DNA from: Brucella intermedia LMG 3301
GTDB lineage: Bacteria > Pseudomonadota > Alphaproteobacteria > Rhizobiales > Rhizobiaceae
DNA length: 64,000 nt
Direction: 5' to 3'
Assembly: GCF_000182645.1 (NCBI RefSeq)
Contig: NZ_ACQA01000002.1
Coordinates: forward strand, 1,669,001 to 1,733,000
Part shown: positions 43,647 to 52,412 of the stretch, in pieces
Layout of the letters: every line of letters begins with the position of its first letter
Position numbering within the stretch: position 1 is the first letter of the stretch
The notes under the pieces: model-generated
The model's input: only the letters and a program-made list of their open reading frames with translations
Told to the model about the DNA's origin: nothing
Database searches by the model: none
Program-made: the position numbers and the translations under genes

Positions 43647-45235
43647 TGATTTCTCCCCCAAACGTCTCGAGCCAGACCAGGCAGAATACAGGATGCCTTC
43701 TCCTCGCGGGCATTGTGATTGCCACTTTGACTGAGGCGATTGCGGGTACCGCTTTGACGCTTGGGAAAGGAGATATAATTGGTGACGTATACGCTACTCC
43801 CGATGAATTCGCCTGGCTTGACATCGGATATACGACACTGAAGATGATCGCGTTCCTTCTGGCATCCTGGATTGCGACGACCGTTAATTTGCGGATTATC
43901 GTTGTTGCGGCAACTGTGATGATAACATTGGTAAGTGCGGCCACTGCGTTGACGACCCGACTGGATTTGCTGATTGTTCTGCGCGCATTTCAGGGGTTTT
44001 CGGGAGGTCTCTTACTGGTAATTGGACAAATAGTTATCTTCCGAGACTTCTCGCCTTCTCGTCAACCCGTTCTGCAAGCCTTGTTCGCAACCGGGGCAGT
44101 GGTTGCACCTGCGACCATCGTACCGGCACTGCAAGGATGGCTATTGGACGGTTATTCCTGGACGTGGATATTTCTCTCAGTGGTTCCTATCGGATTACTG
44201 GCAGCCGGGCTTGTGCTCCTATCAGAAGAAACCAGCGATAACCATATTTCCTATAGACGCTTTGACTGGAGTGGCCTTCTGCTGGCATCGATCACGCTTT
44301 TCTGTCTCGTCTATGTGCTCAGCCAGGGCGACCGTTGGAACTGGTTCGATGAACGTCGCGTCCAGTGGCTAACCGGAATAGGTGTAGTGACGCTTTGCCT
44401 GTTTGTCGGTCAACAAGCGAGCCGGCCTGAGGATGAAAGACTGCTCGAGCTCTGTGTTTTCAGGTCTGTCGATTTTACGTTCGCATTCATAGTAAGTTTT
44501 GTAGCTGGTGCGGCGTTGTTTGGGAGCACTTATTTGATTCCGAGTTTTGCAATCTCGGTCCTGGCTTTCACGCCAACGGATACCGGTATGCTTTTGCTCG
44601 CCAGTAGCATTCTTTTTGTATTTTCGCTTTTCTTGTCTGCCTTCGTATTTCAGGGCCTGGGCGTCTCTCCAATTGCCACCGTACCCTTCGGGATCGTGAT
44701 GATCATGATCGCTATGTGGCTACTGTCAGGCTCCGCTGGCGACAGCGGAATGGACGACATGATGAACGCCGTTCTCCTGCGGGGATTGAGCCTTGGCTTT
44801 CTATTTCTGTCTATTACCTTGATCGCATTCGGTAGGATGGGTGCACGTAGTCTCCCTGCCGCAATCGGCATCTTCAATACTGGCCGCCAGTTTGGCGGTC
44901 TTCTGGGAATAGCTTGTCTTCAGTCTCTTATGACGCGGAATATCGCAGGCAATGTATCTGTGCTCGCCAGCCATATCACAGCTGGATACACTGCTGTAGG
45001 CGATCGGTTAGGAACAACTGCGGCAGTTCTCGAGGCCCGCGGGATGAATACGGCTGCTGCAAATCAGGCGTCCAAGGCGTTATTGAGCAAGGCTGTCGCG
45101 TACCAGTCTACGGTAATCGCTTTCGATACGGCATTTTTCGCGATTGCATTGCTTTTCGTTTTTGCGGCGCCGATCCTTATCGTTAGCAAGATTATCTTGA
45201 CGCGAATGGCGACAGCTATGAAGGCCCCGCAGTAG
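43646..45235 (+). CDS. DHA2-type MFS efflux pump (EmrB-like)
   Basis: The 529-residue inner-membrane protein has about 14 hydrophobic helices, the size and plan of DHA2 drug:proton antiporters. FQGFSGGLLLVIGQIVIFR and GRQFGGLLGIA resemble family helices, and a periplasmic loop near residues 440-490 matches EmrB. With the overlapping HlyD-like adaptor it would export a drug or metabolite across both membranes using proton force. Substrate is unknown. The frame runs cleanly to the stop at 45235. Confidence 0.9.
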   Translation: MISPPNVSSQTRQNTGCLLLAGIVIATLTEAIAGTALTLGKGDIIGDVYATPDEFAWLDIGYTTLKMIAFLLASWIATTVNLRIIVVAATVMITLVSAATALTTRLDLLIVLRAFQGFSGGLLLVIGQIVIFRDFSPSRQPVLQALFATGAVVAPATIVPALQGWLLDGYSWTWIFLSVVPIGLLAAGLVLLSEETSDNHISYRRFDWSGLLLASITLFCLVYVLSQGDRWNWFDERRVQWLTGIGVVTLCLFVGQQASRPEDERLLELCVFRSVDFTFAFIVSFVAGAALFGSTYLIPSFAISVLAFTPTDTGMLLLASSILFVFSLFLSAFVFQGLGVSPIATVPFGIVMIMIAMWLLSGSAGDSGMDDMMNAVLLRGLSLGFLFLSITLIAFGRMGARSLPAAIGIFNTGRQFGGLLGIACLQSLMTRNIAGNVSVLASHITAGYTAVGDRLGTTAAVLEARGMNTAAANQASKALLSKAVAYQSTVIAFDTAFFAIALLFVFAAPILIVSKIILTRMATAMKAPQ

Positions 45236-45731
45236 CTTCTGTACATTATCGGGACAGGAGCACATCGATCTCTGACCAAAGTCACAAGGGCAGACGCAAG
45301 CATTTATAACCGCGTTGCAAGCACTGCTTTGTACTTCGTGCGCGAGAACGACGACCATCTTTCAATGCTTCCGCCGCATGCGGTGAAGAGGTGGGCGCAA
45401 TTGAACTCTAGCCACATTTTGGGTTGGGAACCACCACATTGCTCAATGCCGGGGACAGTAGTTCAGATCGACCCGGCGGCGAAGGGGCCATAATGCTGTT
45501 GGGGGGGAATTGGCGCCAAGGTTCTTGACTGGCAATCAGCACAACTCCCAATGGCGGGATTCAGAGGCTCGTTTCCCAACAAGGCGAGCCGTTCAAGTGT
45601 CATCGACAGGTGCGTTTCCTGGTAGGGGACTAACGTTTCGCTTGGGAAATATCGTTTTGTGCCTCGGTCACGTTCGGTCTAGATTGTAGTGCTGCTTCAT
45701 GAAGCGCACATTGCTTATGACGGGCTCTTTG
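45236..45731. other. 500-base gap before the second IS6 copy
   Basis: No coding frame with support is visible. It holds copy 2 of the dispersed repeat (45523-45539). The sequence may be debris left by insertions, since it ends directly at the IS6 terminal repeat. Confidence 0.55.
45523..45539 (+). repeat. Dispersed repeat TCTTGACTGGCAATCAG, copy 2
   Basis: Exactly the same 17 bases as at 19481-19497. It is in a non-coding gap about 190 bases before the IS6 element. Confidence 0.6.
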
Positions 45732-46545
45732 GGATCTGTTGCAAAAACTTCTTAAGCGCAGAACACACCTTAACTCTGGACGCAATTATCCTTCGAACGC
45801 TGTGAATTGTTGTTTAAGAGAAAGCACTTCCGTTGAGGCGACGATGCCTTGGTGTTTGCGCATCATGTGAATGAGTTCGATGCCAGCAAGCGTGATACTG
45901 GCAGTAGCCTCGGAGTTGAAGCCGAGCATGGAGCGTATCTGGCGTTTGACACGGCGATGATCCTGTTCAATGGCGTTGTTCATATATTTGCTGGAGCGGA
46001 TGGTGATGGGCTTTCCACCCTGTCACAACCGGCTCTCAGCTTCGCATTGCATGCCAGCCATGCGATTGGTTTAGCTACCATTAATGGTGATCCTCTCTGG
46101 CCGCTCGTGGCGGGCGAGAGCCTTGAGCAGGAAGCATTTGGCGGCAGTCACGTCGCGTTCTATACTAAGATAGACCTCGAACATATCGCCATTACTATCG
46201 ATGGCGCGGTACAGATAGAGCCAATTTCCTTTGACCTTCACATAGATATCGTCAAGGTTCCATCTGTGTGCCACCGGGCGCTTTCTTCTATTGAACCGGT
46301 CAAGCAGCTTTGGACTGAAATGAAGGACCCAGCGATGCACAGTGGAATTGTCCATTGCAATGCCGCGTTCAGCCCACATTTCCTTCAGATTGCGCAGGCT
46401 CAGATTGTAAGCCAGATACCATCGCACGCATAAAAGGATCACTGTTATGTCGAAATGGGGGACTTTAAACATCAAGTATTCCTCAGCTCATAAAAAGCCA
46501 GAACCCTATCACGCCCTTCATTGATCAAACGTTTGCAACAGATCC
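45732..46545 (-). mobile_element. IS6-family element with intact ends, 814 bp
   Basis: Perfect 14-base terminal inverted repeats GGATCTGTTGCAAA lie at 45732-45745 and (reversed) 46532-46545. The length of 814 bp is normal for IS6/IS26 relatives. The 8 bases outside each end (GCTCTTTG and TGATGGAG) do not match, so there is no target duplication. The element therefore did not arise by a simple single insertion, or one flank was later deleted. Confidence 0.9.
45786..46475 (-). pseudogene. IS6-family transposase with two in-frame stops
   Basis: The minus strand reads an almost complete IS6 DDE transposase in one frame: WYLAYNLSLRNLKEMW, STVHRW, DIYVKVKGNWLYLYRAIDSNG with the first Asp region, ARHERPERITINGS, then a TAA at about 46068-46070. 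After the stop come TNRMAGMQCEAESRL, a TGA, then QGGKPITIRSSKYMNNAIEQDHRR in pieces with the last catalytic Glu. Both stops differ by one base from the expected Gln (CAA) and Arg (CGA) codons. The enzyme is inactive, but decay is slight compared with the first copy. Confidence 0.88.
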
Positions 46546-46730
46546 TGATGGAGTACTTCGAATTGGCACGACATGTGCAAAGGGGCACGTCGATCCATGA
46601 TCCCATTTACAACTTGCGTTACTTTCCTCGCAACAAAATCAACGCCGCCGATCGCCGTGAGTTACGCCAAACCGCCAACACCATGTGGCGCGAAATCGCG
46701 TGGCTGAAATCCGCGCGACAAAGCCACTAA
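46546..46730 (+). pseudogene. 3' remnant of an unrecognised gene cut by IS6
   Basis: The plus strand stays open from the IS6 end to a stop at 46728-46730, giving about 60 residues. It has a coding-like composition (EYFELARHVQRG, INAADRRELRQTANTMWRE). No upstream part is present on the other side of the IS, so it is likely the C-terminal end of a deleted gene. The family is not recognised. A new short gene started inside the IS (46521) is less likely. Confidence 0.5.
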
Positions 46731-46794
46731 AGGCCGGGTCATATTCAGATGTGGGTTAATGTAACAGAACCGTCAAATCTGCTGTCCTCGACAA

Positions 46795-47778
46795 TCAGAC
46801 CAGGCTCTCCAGTGACAGCAATTCCTGTGCTGTGGCTTCATCTGTTATAAGCACTTGAGCCCTGGTAGTCATGATGCTGGCGCGGATGATTTTTGCTTTG
46901 CGAATGCCGCCTGCCGAGATGATCACCTTCGGCACTTTGCGCAGTTGCGTTGGGTTGATGGCCATAGCGCGTTTGTTAATCGGATGATCGACAATCTCAC
47001 CGGCCTCATCAACAAATTGGCACAACACATCGCCAACTGCGCCTGCTGCCTGCAGGCTTTCGGCATCTTGTGTCGTCAGCAAACCGCGACGGAAAATCGA
47101 TGCCTGTTTGCTGACGTCCGCTACACTCAAAACAGCGAGATCTATGTCGGAAACTTTGCTCTTCAGTGCTTTCAGTTCCTGGATTTCCCACAGTTCCTTC
47201 GCCAGCGCCACATGAGGCACGAAGACGGGGGCGGTGATCTGGAAGAGTTCCGTCTTGTAAAACTCAGCCAGCCGCCATGCGACAGCTGATGGATTATCAG
47301 CCATGGAATGTGTCAACCCGCCGAGCAGGGAGATAACCGACAGGTCATTGATTTCACGCCACTTCAGATGGCTCATACAAGCCTGCAACGTTGCACCCCA
47401 GCCAACGCCGACTGTCAGCCCGTCTTGCAGGCGATCTGAAAGATAACGTCCGGTGGCGTGGCCGATCACGGCGGAGATACTGGCTTCGGATTGATCGGAA
47501 GAGGGGACGACAATGGCTTCAAACAGCCCGAGGTGTTTTTCCAGCGCACGTTGCAAACGGATGAGCGGCTCGGCATGGGAATTCAGAGAAATCTGGACGA
47601 TGCCCTCGTCGCGCGTGGCAGCCAACAGCCGGAAAGCCTTGATCCGGCTGATATCCAGATTCTGCGCAACCTGCTCCTGCGTCAGCCCTTCAATATAATA
47701 GAGCCACGCGGCACGTAGTTTCAGCTCGTCCTGATCTGCCTGAAACTTGGTTTTCGGCTTTGTGCTGCGGGCCATCAT
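46795..47778 (-). CDS. SorC/DeoR-type sugar-binding transcriptional regulator
   Basis: The protein of about 327 residues has an N-terminal HTH (AAWLYYIEGLTQEQVAQNLDISR in pieces, about residues 22-60). A SorC effector domain follows (VGVGWGATLQACM, LSVISLLGGLTHSM), which binds phosphorylated sugars or polyols. ATG 47778 or 47775 follows AAAAAGGTAGG; the long upstream extension in frame has no support. It is divergent from SurE. A TTTGTACA-like site in that gap recurs before the ABC importer, so it probably controls the whole locus. The ligand is likely the transported or derived phosphate ester. Confidence 0.88.
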   Translation of the reverse strand: MMARSTKPKTKFQADQDELKLRAAWLYYIEGLTQEQVAQNLDISRIKAFRLLAATRDEGIVQISLNSHAEPLIRLQRALEKHLGLFEAIVVPSSDQSEASISAVIGHATGRYLSDRLQDGLTVGVGWGATLQACMSHLKWREINDLSVISLLGGLTHSMADNPSAVAWRLAEFYKTELFQITAPVFVPHVALAKELWEIQELKALKSKVSDIDLAVLSVADVSKQASIFRRGLLTTQDAESLQAAGAVGDVLCQFVDEAGEIVDHPINKRAMAINPTQLRKVPKVIISAGGIRKAKIIRASIMTTRAQVLITDEATAQELLSLESLV

Positions 47779-47893
47779 CCTACCTTTTTGCGTCTTTCTT
47801 CCAAGAAGGCTCACTATCTCATTTGCGTGCGATAATGATGCGATAATTACCTTTACGTCAAGAATTGTTTGAAAACATAAATGAACAAAAATA

Positions 47894-47923
47894 TTGTCAT
47901 TGCAAAAAATGTACAAATAAATC
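47894..47923 (+). promoter_or_regulatory. Candidate promoter and SorC site before surE
   Basis: TTGTCA (47894-47899) and TAAATC (47918-47923) are spaced by 18 bases and could form a sigma70-type promoter. The spacer contains ATGTACAAAT (47909-47918), similar to the palindrome at 49719-49730. Both are inferred from sequence shape. Confidence 0.4.
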
Positions 47924-47986
47924 ATATGTTGCCACATAAATTGCGGAGACTCTCCTGCTGGGAGAGGGGTTTTCAAGAGGTGGGAA

Positions 47987-48733
47987 ATGCGAATTCTGAT
48001 TTCAAACGACGACGGTATTGATGCTCCCGGCATTGTGGTGCTTGAGAAAGCCGCGCGTCTTTTGAGTGATGATGTGTGGATCATCGCGCCGGATGGAAAT
48101 CGCAGTGCAAACGGTCATTGTGTCTCTCTCACGGCTGGGTTTTCGGTCAACAAGCTTGCAGACAAGCGTTACGCGTGCACGGGTACGCCGGTGGATTGCG
48201 TGATCGCTGCAATTCATTGGGTATTCCGTGATCAGCAAATGCCGGATCTCGTTTTGTCGGGTATCAATGCCGGGCGCAATGTGGCGGAGGATGTGTCCTA
48301 TTCCGGGACGATGGCGGTTGCCCGCGAAGGCGCGCTGAACGGCATTGCTTCGGTTGCTTTTTCCGCGCCGCGTGATTGTGAAGCGTTCGATGCAGATGCT
48401 CTGGCGTGGCTTGCCAGTCATATTCGCAATTTCTGGGAAACTAGAAGCGATTGGGCGCATGACGGTCATTGGCTGAACGTCAATCTGCCGCGCAAACTGC
48501 CCGCCGCATTGGAAATGGCTGAAATCGGCCGCGACAAGAATCTGAAATATGTGAATCTTTTCGAGGAAACGGAGAATTCAGTTCGCATCCAGCCATTAGC
48601 GGATCGTGATTACAAATCCAACGGCAATGATGAGAATGCGTTGATTGACGCAGGCAAGGCCAGCGTGACCAACCCCAACTGGTTTGGCCATTCGAAAGTG
48701 CCGGCATCGGTGACCGGACATAAGCCTGCTTGA
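47987..48733 (+). CDS. surE: SurE-family 5'/3'-nucleotidase
   Basis: The 248-residue protein has the SurE signature: MRILISNDDGIDAPGI at the N-terminus (metal Asp-Asp), TGTPVDCV, and LSGINAGRNVAEDVSYSGT, which includes the catalytic Asn residues. SurE enzymes are metal-dependent phosphatases for nucleoside monophosphates and some exopolyphosphate. GAGGTGG lies before ATG. The divergent SorC regulator, nearby phosphoesterase and ABC importer suggest this is a specialised paralogue for an imported phosphate ester rather than the housekeeping SurE. That role is inference. A strong terminator follows. Confidence 0.88.
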   Translation: MRILISNDDGIDAPGIVVLEKAARLLSDDVWIIAPDGNRSANGHCVSLTAGFSVNKLADKRYACTGTPVDCVIAAIHWVFRDQQMPDLVLSGINAGRNVAEDVSYSGTMAVAREGALNGIASVAFSAPRDCEAFDADALAWLASHIRNFWETRSDWAHDGHWLNVNLPRKLPAALEMAEIGRDKNLKYVNLFEETENSVRIQPLADRDYKSNGNDENALIDAGKASVTNPNWFGHSKVPASVTGHKPA

Positions 48734-48752
48734 TATCTGTGGCGCGTAAAAA

Positions 48753-48786
48753 CACACCCCCGTTAGCCTCTGCCAACGGGGGTGTG
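48753..48786. terminator. Bidirectional terminator between surE and the phosphoesterase
   Basis: CACACCCCCGTT (48753-48764) pairs with AACGGGGGTGTG (48775-48786), with A-rich sequence before and T-rich sequence after (TTGTTTAAAAA). It serves both converging genes. Confidence 0.85.
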
Positions 48787-48824
48787 CTTGTTTAAAAATG
48801 GTCGGTTTCTGGCCTTTTAAGAGC

Positions 48825-49676
48825 TTAGCCACTGATCAGCGGGTAAACCACCTTGATCATGTCTTCGAGGTGATCATTGGCGAAACCGTCGTGCTTCAGC
48901 ACTTTGCTCTCAACGCGACCATCATCAGAGAAGTGATGTTCCATATAGCCGACTTCGCGAGTGCCACCCATTTCCGGAACAAGCTCTTCCGTTGTCGTAA
49001 ACGCAATCGAGGAGCACCATTCCAGATGCACATTGCCGCGCTTGGATGAGCGCTGCTGATGCAGGTGGCCGCTGGCGATCAGCCGCAGCTTTGGGTGGTT
49101 GATCAGACCCTCAAGGCGACCCCAACCCTTTGGATCGACAGTCCAATAGGTCAGCTCGGTGCTGTCCATATTATCGATGTAAATCGGCTGGTGGGAGAAT
49201 ACGGCGAGGTAACGGTCACCGGATGACGTGATCTGTTGGTCTATCCAGTCATATTGTTCGGCTTCCTGCGGCAAGCCGGAACCAATCAGCATCGAGCTTA
49301 TACCGATGATTCGCCATTTGCCTTGATCGATAACCCAGCGGTCGGCGCCAAAATAATCTGCAAATCTCGCATAGCGCGCGGCATTGATGGCGCTGCCATT
49401 TTCACTTTCCGGCTTGGAAAGGTTTGGATTGTCGCCCACGTCATGATTGCCCGCAAGAAAATGGATAGTTTTGCCGGATTCCTTAAAGAAATCCCTACAT
49501 AACGCATAATCCTCGTCATAACGAATCCCGTCCAGGGTCACATCGCCCGTGTGGACGATGAAGTCATGATCGGATTCCGCCAGTGGTTCGGCGAGCAGGC
49601 GATTGTTCTCGCGGAAATGGTCGGTTCGCGGCGAAAGGTGAGTATCTGAAATTTGTAATATGCTGAATCTGGACAT
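48825..49676 (-). CDS. Calcineurin-like metallophosphoesterase (GpdQ/CpdA-like)
   Basis: The 283-residue protein has the binuclear phosphoesterase motifs in order: DTHLSPRTDH (D-x-H), VHTGDVTLDG (GDxxxDG), LAGNHDVGDN (GNHD), FSHQPIY and ASGHLHQQ (GHxH). Related enzymes split glycerophosphodiesters or cyclic nucleotides. ATG 49676 with GGGAGCG upstream is preferred over the in-frame 49709. It diverges from the ABC importer genes, sharing their control region, and converges on surE. With SurE it could release phosphate or glycerol-like products from imported diesters; inferred from context. Confidence 0.88.
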   Translation of the reverse strand: MSRFSILQISDTHLSPRTDHFRENNRLLAEPLAESDHDFIVHTGDVTLDGIRYDEDYALCRDFFKESGKTIHFLAGNHDVGDNPNLSKPESENGSAINAARYARFADYFGADRWVIDQGKWRIIGISSMLIGSGLPQEAEQYDWIDQQITSSGDRYLAVFSHQPIYIDNMDSTELTYWTVDPKGWGRLEGLINHPKLRLIASGHLHQQRSSKRGNVHLEWCSSIAFTTTEELVPEMGGTREVGYMEHHFSDDGRVESKVLKHDGFANDHLEDMIKVVYPLISG

Positions 49677-49718
49677 GTTCGCTCCCATAATGAATGAGTC
49701 CCAATACAAAGAAACTCA

Positions 49719-49762
49719 TTTTGTACAAAAGTATTGACTGTGAATAAAAAGTTCAATAATTT
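49719..49762 (+). promoter_or_regulatory. Promoter and palindromic operator of the ABC operon
   Basis: TTTTGTACAAAA (49719-49730) is a perfect 12-base palindrome. TTGACT (49734-49739), a 17-base spacer and TAATTT (49757-49762) form a good sigma70-type promoter just after it. The related ATGTACAAAT before surE suggests a shared SorC operator. Confidence 0.55.
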
Positions 49763-49874
49763 TTTGCGGATGGAGACTGGTTCCTTGGGTCTGTCCCAAT
49801 CAGTTGCCAGTCGGGAGCTGTCTTTGCGCCGATGCGGTGTCAAAGGCAGATATAAGCATTGGGAGGGGACGCGA

Positions 49875-50942
49875 ATGTCGGGAATTGAGATCGTCAATCT
49901 CAACAAGAAGTGGACGACATTCCACGCGGTCAATGATGTGAACTTTACCGTTGAGCCCGGCACGCTGACTGTGCTGCTTGGGCCTTCGGGTTGCGGTAAA
50001 TCCACCTCTCTGCGTCTGATCGCCGGGCTGGATTCTGTGACCTCGGGCCAGATCATCATCGGCGGCAAAGACGTCACCAACGCGCCGCCCGCGAAGCGGG
50101 GTCTGGCGATGGTGTTCCAGTCCTATGCCCTGTTTCCTCATTTAACCGTTGCAGAGAACATTATTTTCGGCCTGCGTGTGCGCAAAGTGTCTGCCGGTGA
50201 GCGTGACCAGCGTTTGAAGCGCGCTGCCGATATTCTGGGTCTGTCACATCTGCTGGATCGGCGCCCGTCGCAGCTCTCTGGCGGTCAGCAGCAGCGTGTT
50301 GCTCTGGGACGCGCTATCGTCGCAGAAGCTTCGGTGTGCTTGATGGACGAACCGCTTTCAAATCTCGATGCGCAGCTGCGCCACGATATGCGCAAGGAAA
50401 TCCGTAACCTGCAGCAGCAACTCGGTATGACCATGGTTTACGTGACCCATGATCAGATCGAGGCCATGAGCCTTGCCGATCAAGTTATTCTGATGAAGGG
50501 TGGGAAGATTGAGCAGAAGGCAAAGCCTTCCGAACTCTATCTGGAGCCCGCCACCACGTTCGTTGCCCGTTTTATCGGGACACCACCAATGAACATCATC
50601 CGTATGGCCGATTATGACGGCAAGGCCGCTATCAGCGGCGCCCCAAATGGACCGGCGATTTTGAGCGATCCTGCCCGGGGACTTGTACTGGGATTGCGCC
50701 CCGAGGAAATCCGTGTGGCGGAGGAGGGGCGCGTGAAAGCCTCTATCGAAGCCATCGAATATCACGGTGCGGACAGCATTCTCGAATGCCGCGTGGGCGA
50801 TCAGTCTTTGCAAGTGCGCGTTGAAGGCATTCGTCGCCTCAATCGCGGCGATACCGTCGGTCTGACATGGGCGCCGTCTGCGGTGCATGTGTTTGATGAG
50901 GCGGGAGGACATCGCGTCGAGCGCACCGCCTTAGCCGTTTAA
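49875..50942 (+). CDS. ABC importer ATPase, UgpC/MalK type
   Basis: The 355-residue ATPase has Walker A GPSGCGKST, signature LSGGQQQRVALGRA, Walker B VCLMDEPLSNLDAQL and an H-loop in VTHDQIEAM. The C-terminal TOBE region (about residues 240-350, GLRPEEIRV) is typical of the sugar/glycerophosphate CUT1 class. ATG 49875 follows GGGAGGGGAC. It is the first gene of a four-gene importer operon, whereas ugp operons often place the ATPase later. It energises the two permeases at 52413-54127. Confidence 0.92.
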   Translation: MSGIEIVNLNKKWTTFHAVNDVNFTVEPGTLTVLLGPSGCGKSTSLRLIAGLDSVTSGQIIIGGKDVTNAPPAKRGLAMVFQSYALFPHLTVAENIIFGLRVRKVSAGERDQRLKRAADILGLSHLLDRRPSQLSGGQQQRVALGRAIVAEASVCLMDEPLSNLDAQLRHDMRKEIRNLQQQLGMTMVYVTHDQIEAMSLADQVILMKGGKIEQKAKPSELYLEPATTFVARFIGTPPMNIIRMADYDGKAAISGAPNGPAILSDPARGLVLGLRPEEIRVAEEGRVKASIEAIEYHGADSILECRVGDQSLQVRVEGIRRLNRGDTVGLTWAPSAVHVFDEAGGHRVERTALAV

Positions 50943-50987
50943 CCAGAAAATGATCGGGGAACGATCATCCCTTGGGAGGAGAGAACA

Positions 50988-52289
50988 ATGAATTTGCAGG
51001 TAAAACGATCTGTAACGCTCTTGGCCACATCTGCTATGCTGGCCGTAGTGGGCGGTTGGGGAGCAGCCCAGGCAGAACCCGTCGAAATCAGCTTTTACTA
51101 TCCGGTCGCTATCGGCGGTCCGGTCACCAAAATCGTGGATGATCTGATCACCCGTTTTGAAGGGCAGCATCCGGATATCAAGGTAAAGCCGATCTACTCC
51201 GGCACCTATCCGGAAACCCTGAGCAAATCGTTGACGGCTTTCAAATCCGGTCAGGCGCCTGAAGTCGCGGTCATGCTCTCGACCGACATGTTCACGTTGA
51301 TCGATGAAGATGCCATCGTTCCTTATGAGGATCTGGCCAAGACCGACGATGACAAGGCATGGCTTGCAGGCTTCACGCCGGTTTTCATGGTCAACAGCAA
51401 GAGCGAAGACAAAACATGGGGCGTGCCGTTCCAGCGAGGCACCACCGTTTTCTTCTGGAACAAGGATGCCTTCAAGGAAGTTGGTCTTGATCCAGAAAAA
51501 GGCCCGCAGGATTGGAAAGACGTTGTCGACTTCGCAACAAAGTTGACCAAGCGTTCTGCTGATGGAAGCGTCGCGCGCTGGGGCATGCAGGTGCCGTCTT
51601 CGCTGACCTCCTACTGGTTGTTGCAGGGATATGTTGCGCAGAATGGCGGCAAGCTTGCCGAGCCGGATGGGAAAACCACTTATTTCAACGCGCCTGAAGT
51701 TGTCGAGGCGATGCAATATTGGGTTGATCTAGCCCATAAGCATAAGGTGATGAAACCCGGCGTGATCGAATGGGCGACCAATCCAAAAGACTTCTTCGAA
51801 GGTCGCGCCGCTATGATCACCACCACCAGCGGCAATCTCACCAATGTGAAAACCAATGCGCCTTTTCCGTTCGGCGTGCAGATCCTGCCAAAAAACAAAG
51901 CCCATGGTGCACCGACCAGTGGCGGCAATGCGTATATTTTCAACGTTGAAGATAAGGCAAAGCAGGAGGCGGCATTCCAGTTCGTGAAATGGCTCTCCTC
52001 TGCGGATCAGGCTGCCGAATGGAGCATCAAGACCGGCTATATCGCTGCCCGTGATGATGCTTGGCAAACGGAAGCCATGAAGAAATATGTTGAGGAATTC
52101 CCCGGCGCCAAGGTGCCGCATGACCAGATTCCTCACATGGTGCCGGAACTTTCAACCTATGAAAATCAGCGTGTCGCACGCGTGATCGATGATGCGATCG
52201 AGGCGTCGCTGACGGGTAACAAGAGCGTTAAACAAGCTCTCGACGATGCGCAGGCCGAGGCTGAACGTATCCTTAAGCCCTACCAGTGA
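50988..52289 (+). CDS. ABC importer solute-binding protein, UgpB-like
   Basis: The 433-residue periplasmic protein has a signal peptide (MNLQVKRSVTLLATSAMLAV..., cut after QAE near residue 30). The rest is a family-1 solute-binding fold (FYYPVAIGGPVTKIVDDLI, WGVPFQRGTTVFFWNKDAF, NAYIFNVEDKAKQEAAFQFVKWLS in pieces). The general look is that of glycerol-3-phosphate or oligosaccharide binders. GGGAGGAG before ATG is a strong ribosome site. A hairpin after its stop may raise its level over the permeases. The exact ligand is unknown. Confidence 0.9.
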   Translation: MNLQVKRSVTLLATSAMLAVVGGWGAAQAEPVEISFYYPVAIGGPVTKIVDDLITRFEGQHPDIKVKPIYSGTYPETLSKSLTAFKSGQAPEVAVMLSTDMFTLIDEDAIVPYEDLAKTDDDKAWLAGFTPVFMVNSKSEDKTWGVPFQRGTTVFFWNKDAFKEVGLDPEKGPQDWKDVVDFATKLTKRSADGSVARWGMQVPSSLTSYWLLQGYVAQNGGKLAEPDGKTTYFNAPEVVEAMQYWVDLAHKHKVMKPGVIEWATNPKDFFEGRAAMITTTSGNLTNVKTNAPFPFGVQILPKNKAHGAPTSGGNAYIFNVEDKAKQEAAFQFVKWLSSADQAAEWSIKTGYIAARDDAWQTEAMKKYVEEFPGAKVPHDQIPHMVPELSTYENQRVARVIDDAIEASLTGNKSVKQALDDAQAEAERILKPYQ

Positions 52290-52302
52290 TAGGTTGGCAT
52301 CA

Positions 52303-52333
52303 GAGCTTCGTGCGGCCCGTCCATACGAAGCTC
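52303..52333 (+). terminator. Hairpin between binding-protein and permease genes
   Basis: GAGCTTCGT (52303-52311) pairs with ACGAAGCTC (52325-52333). There is no strong T run. Its location suits partial termination or mRNA 3'-end protection, which commonly makes the binding protein more abundant than its permeases. Confidence 0.5.
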
Positions 52334-52412
52334 ATTATCATAGAAGAATGACAATGCGGCGTGTGCCCGGCCGAGCCGGTTCGCATCATCGCAAGATGGC
52401 TGGAGAACTCGC

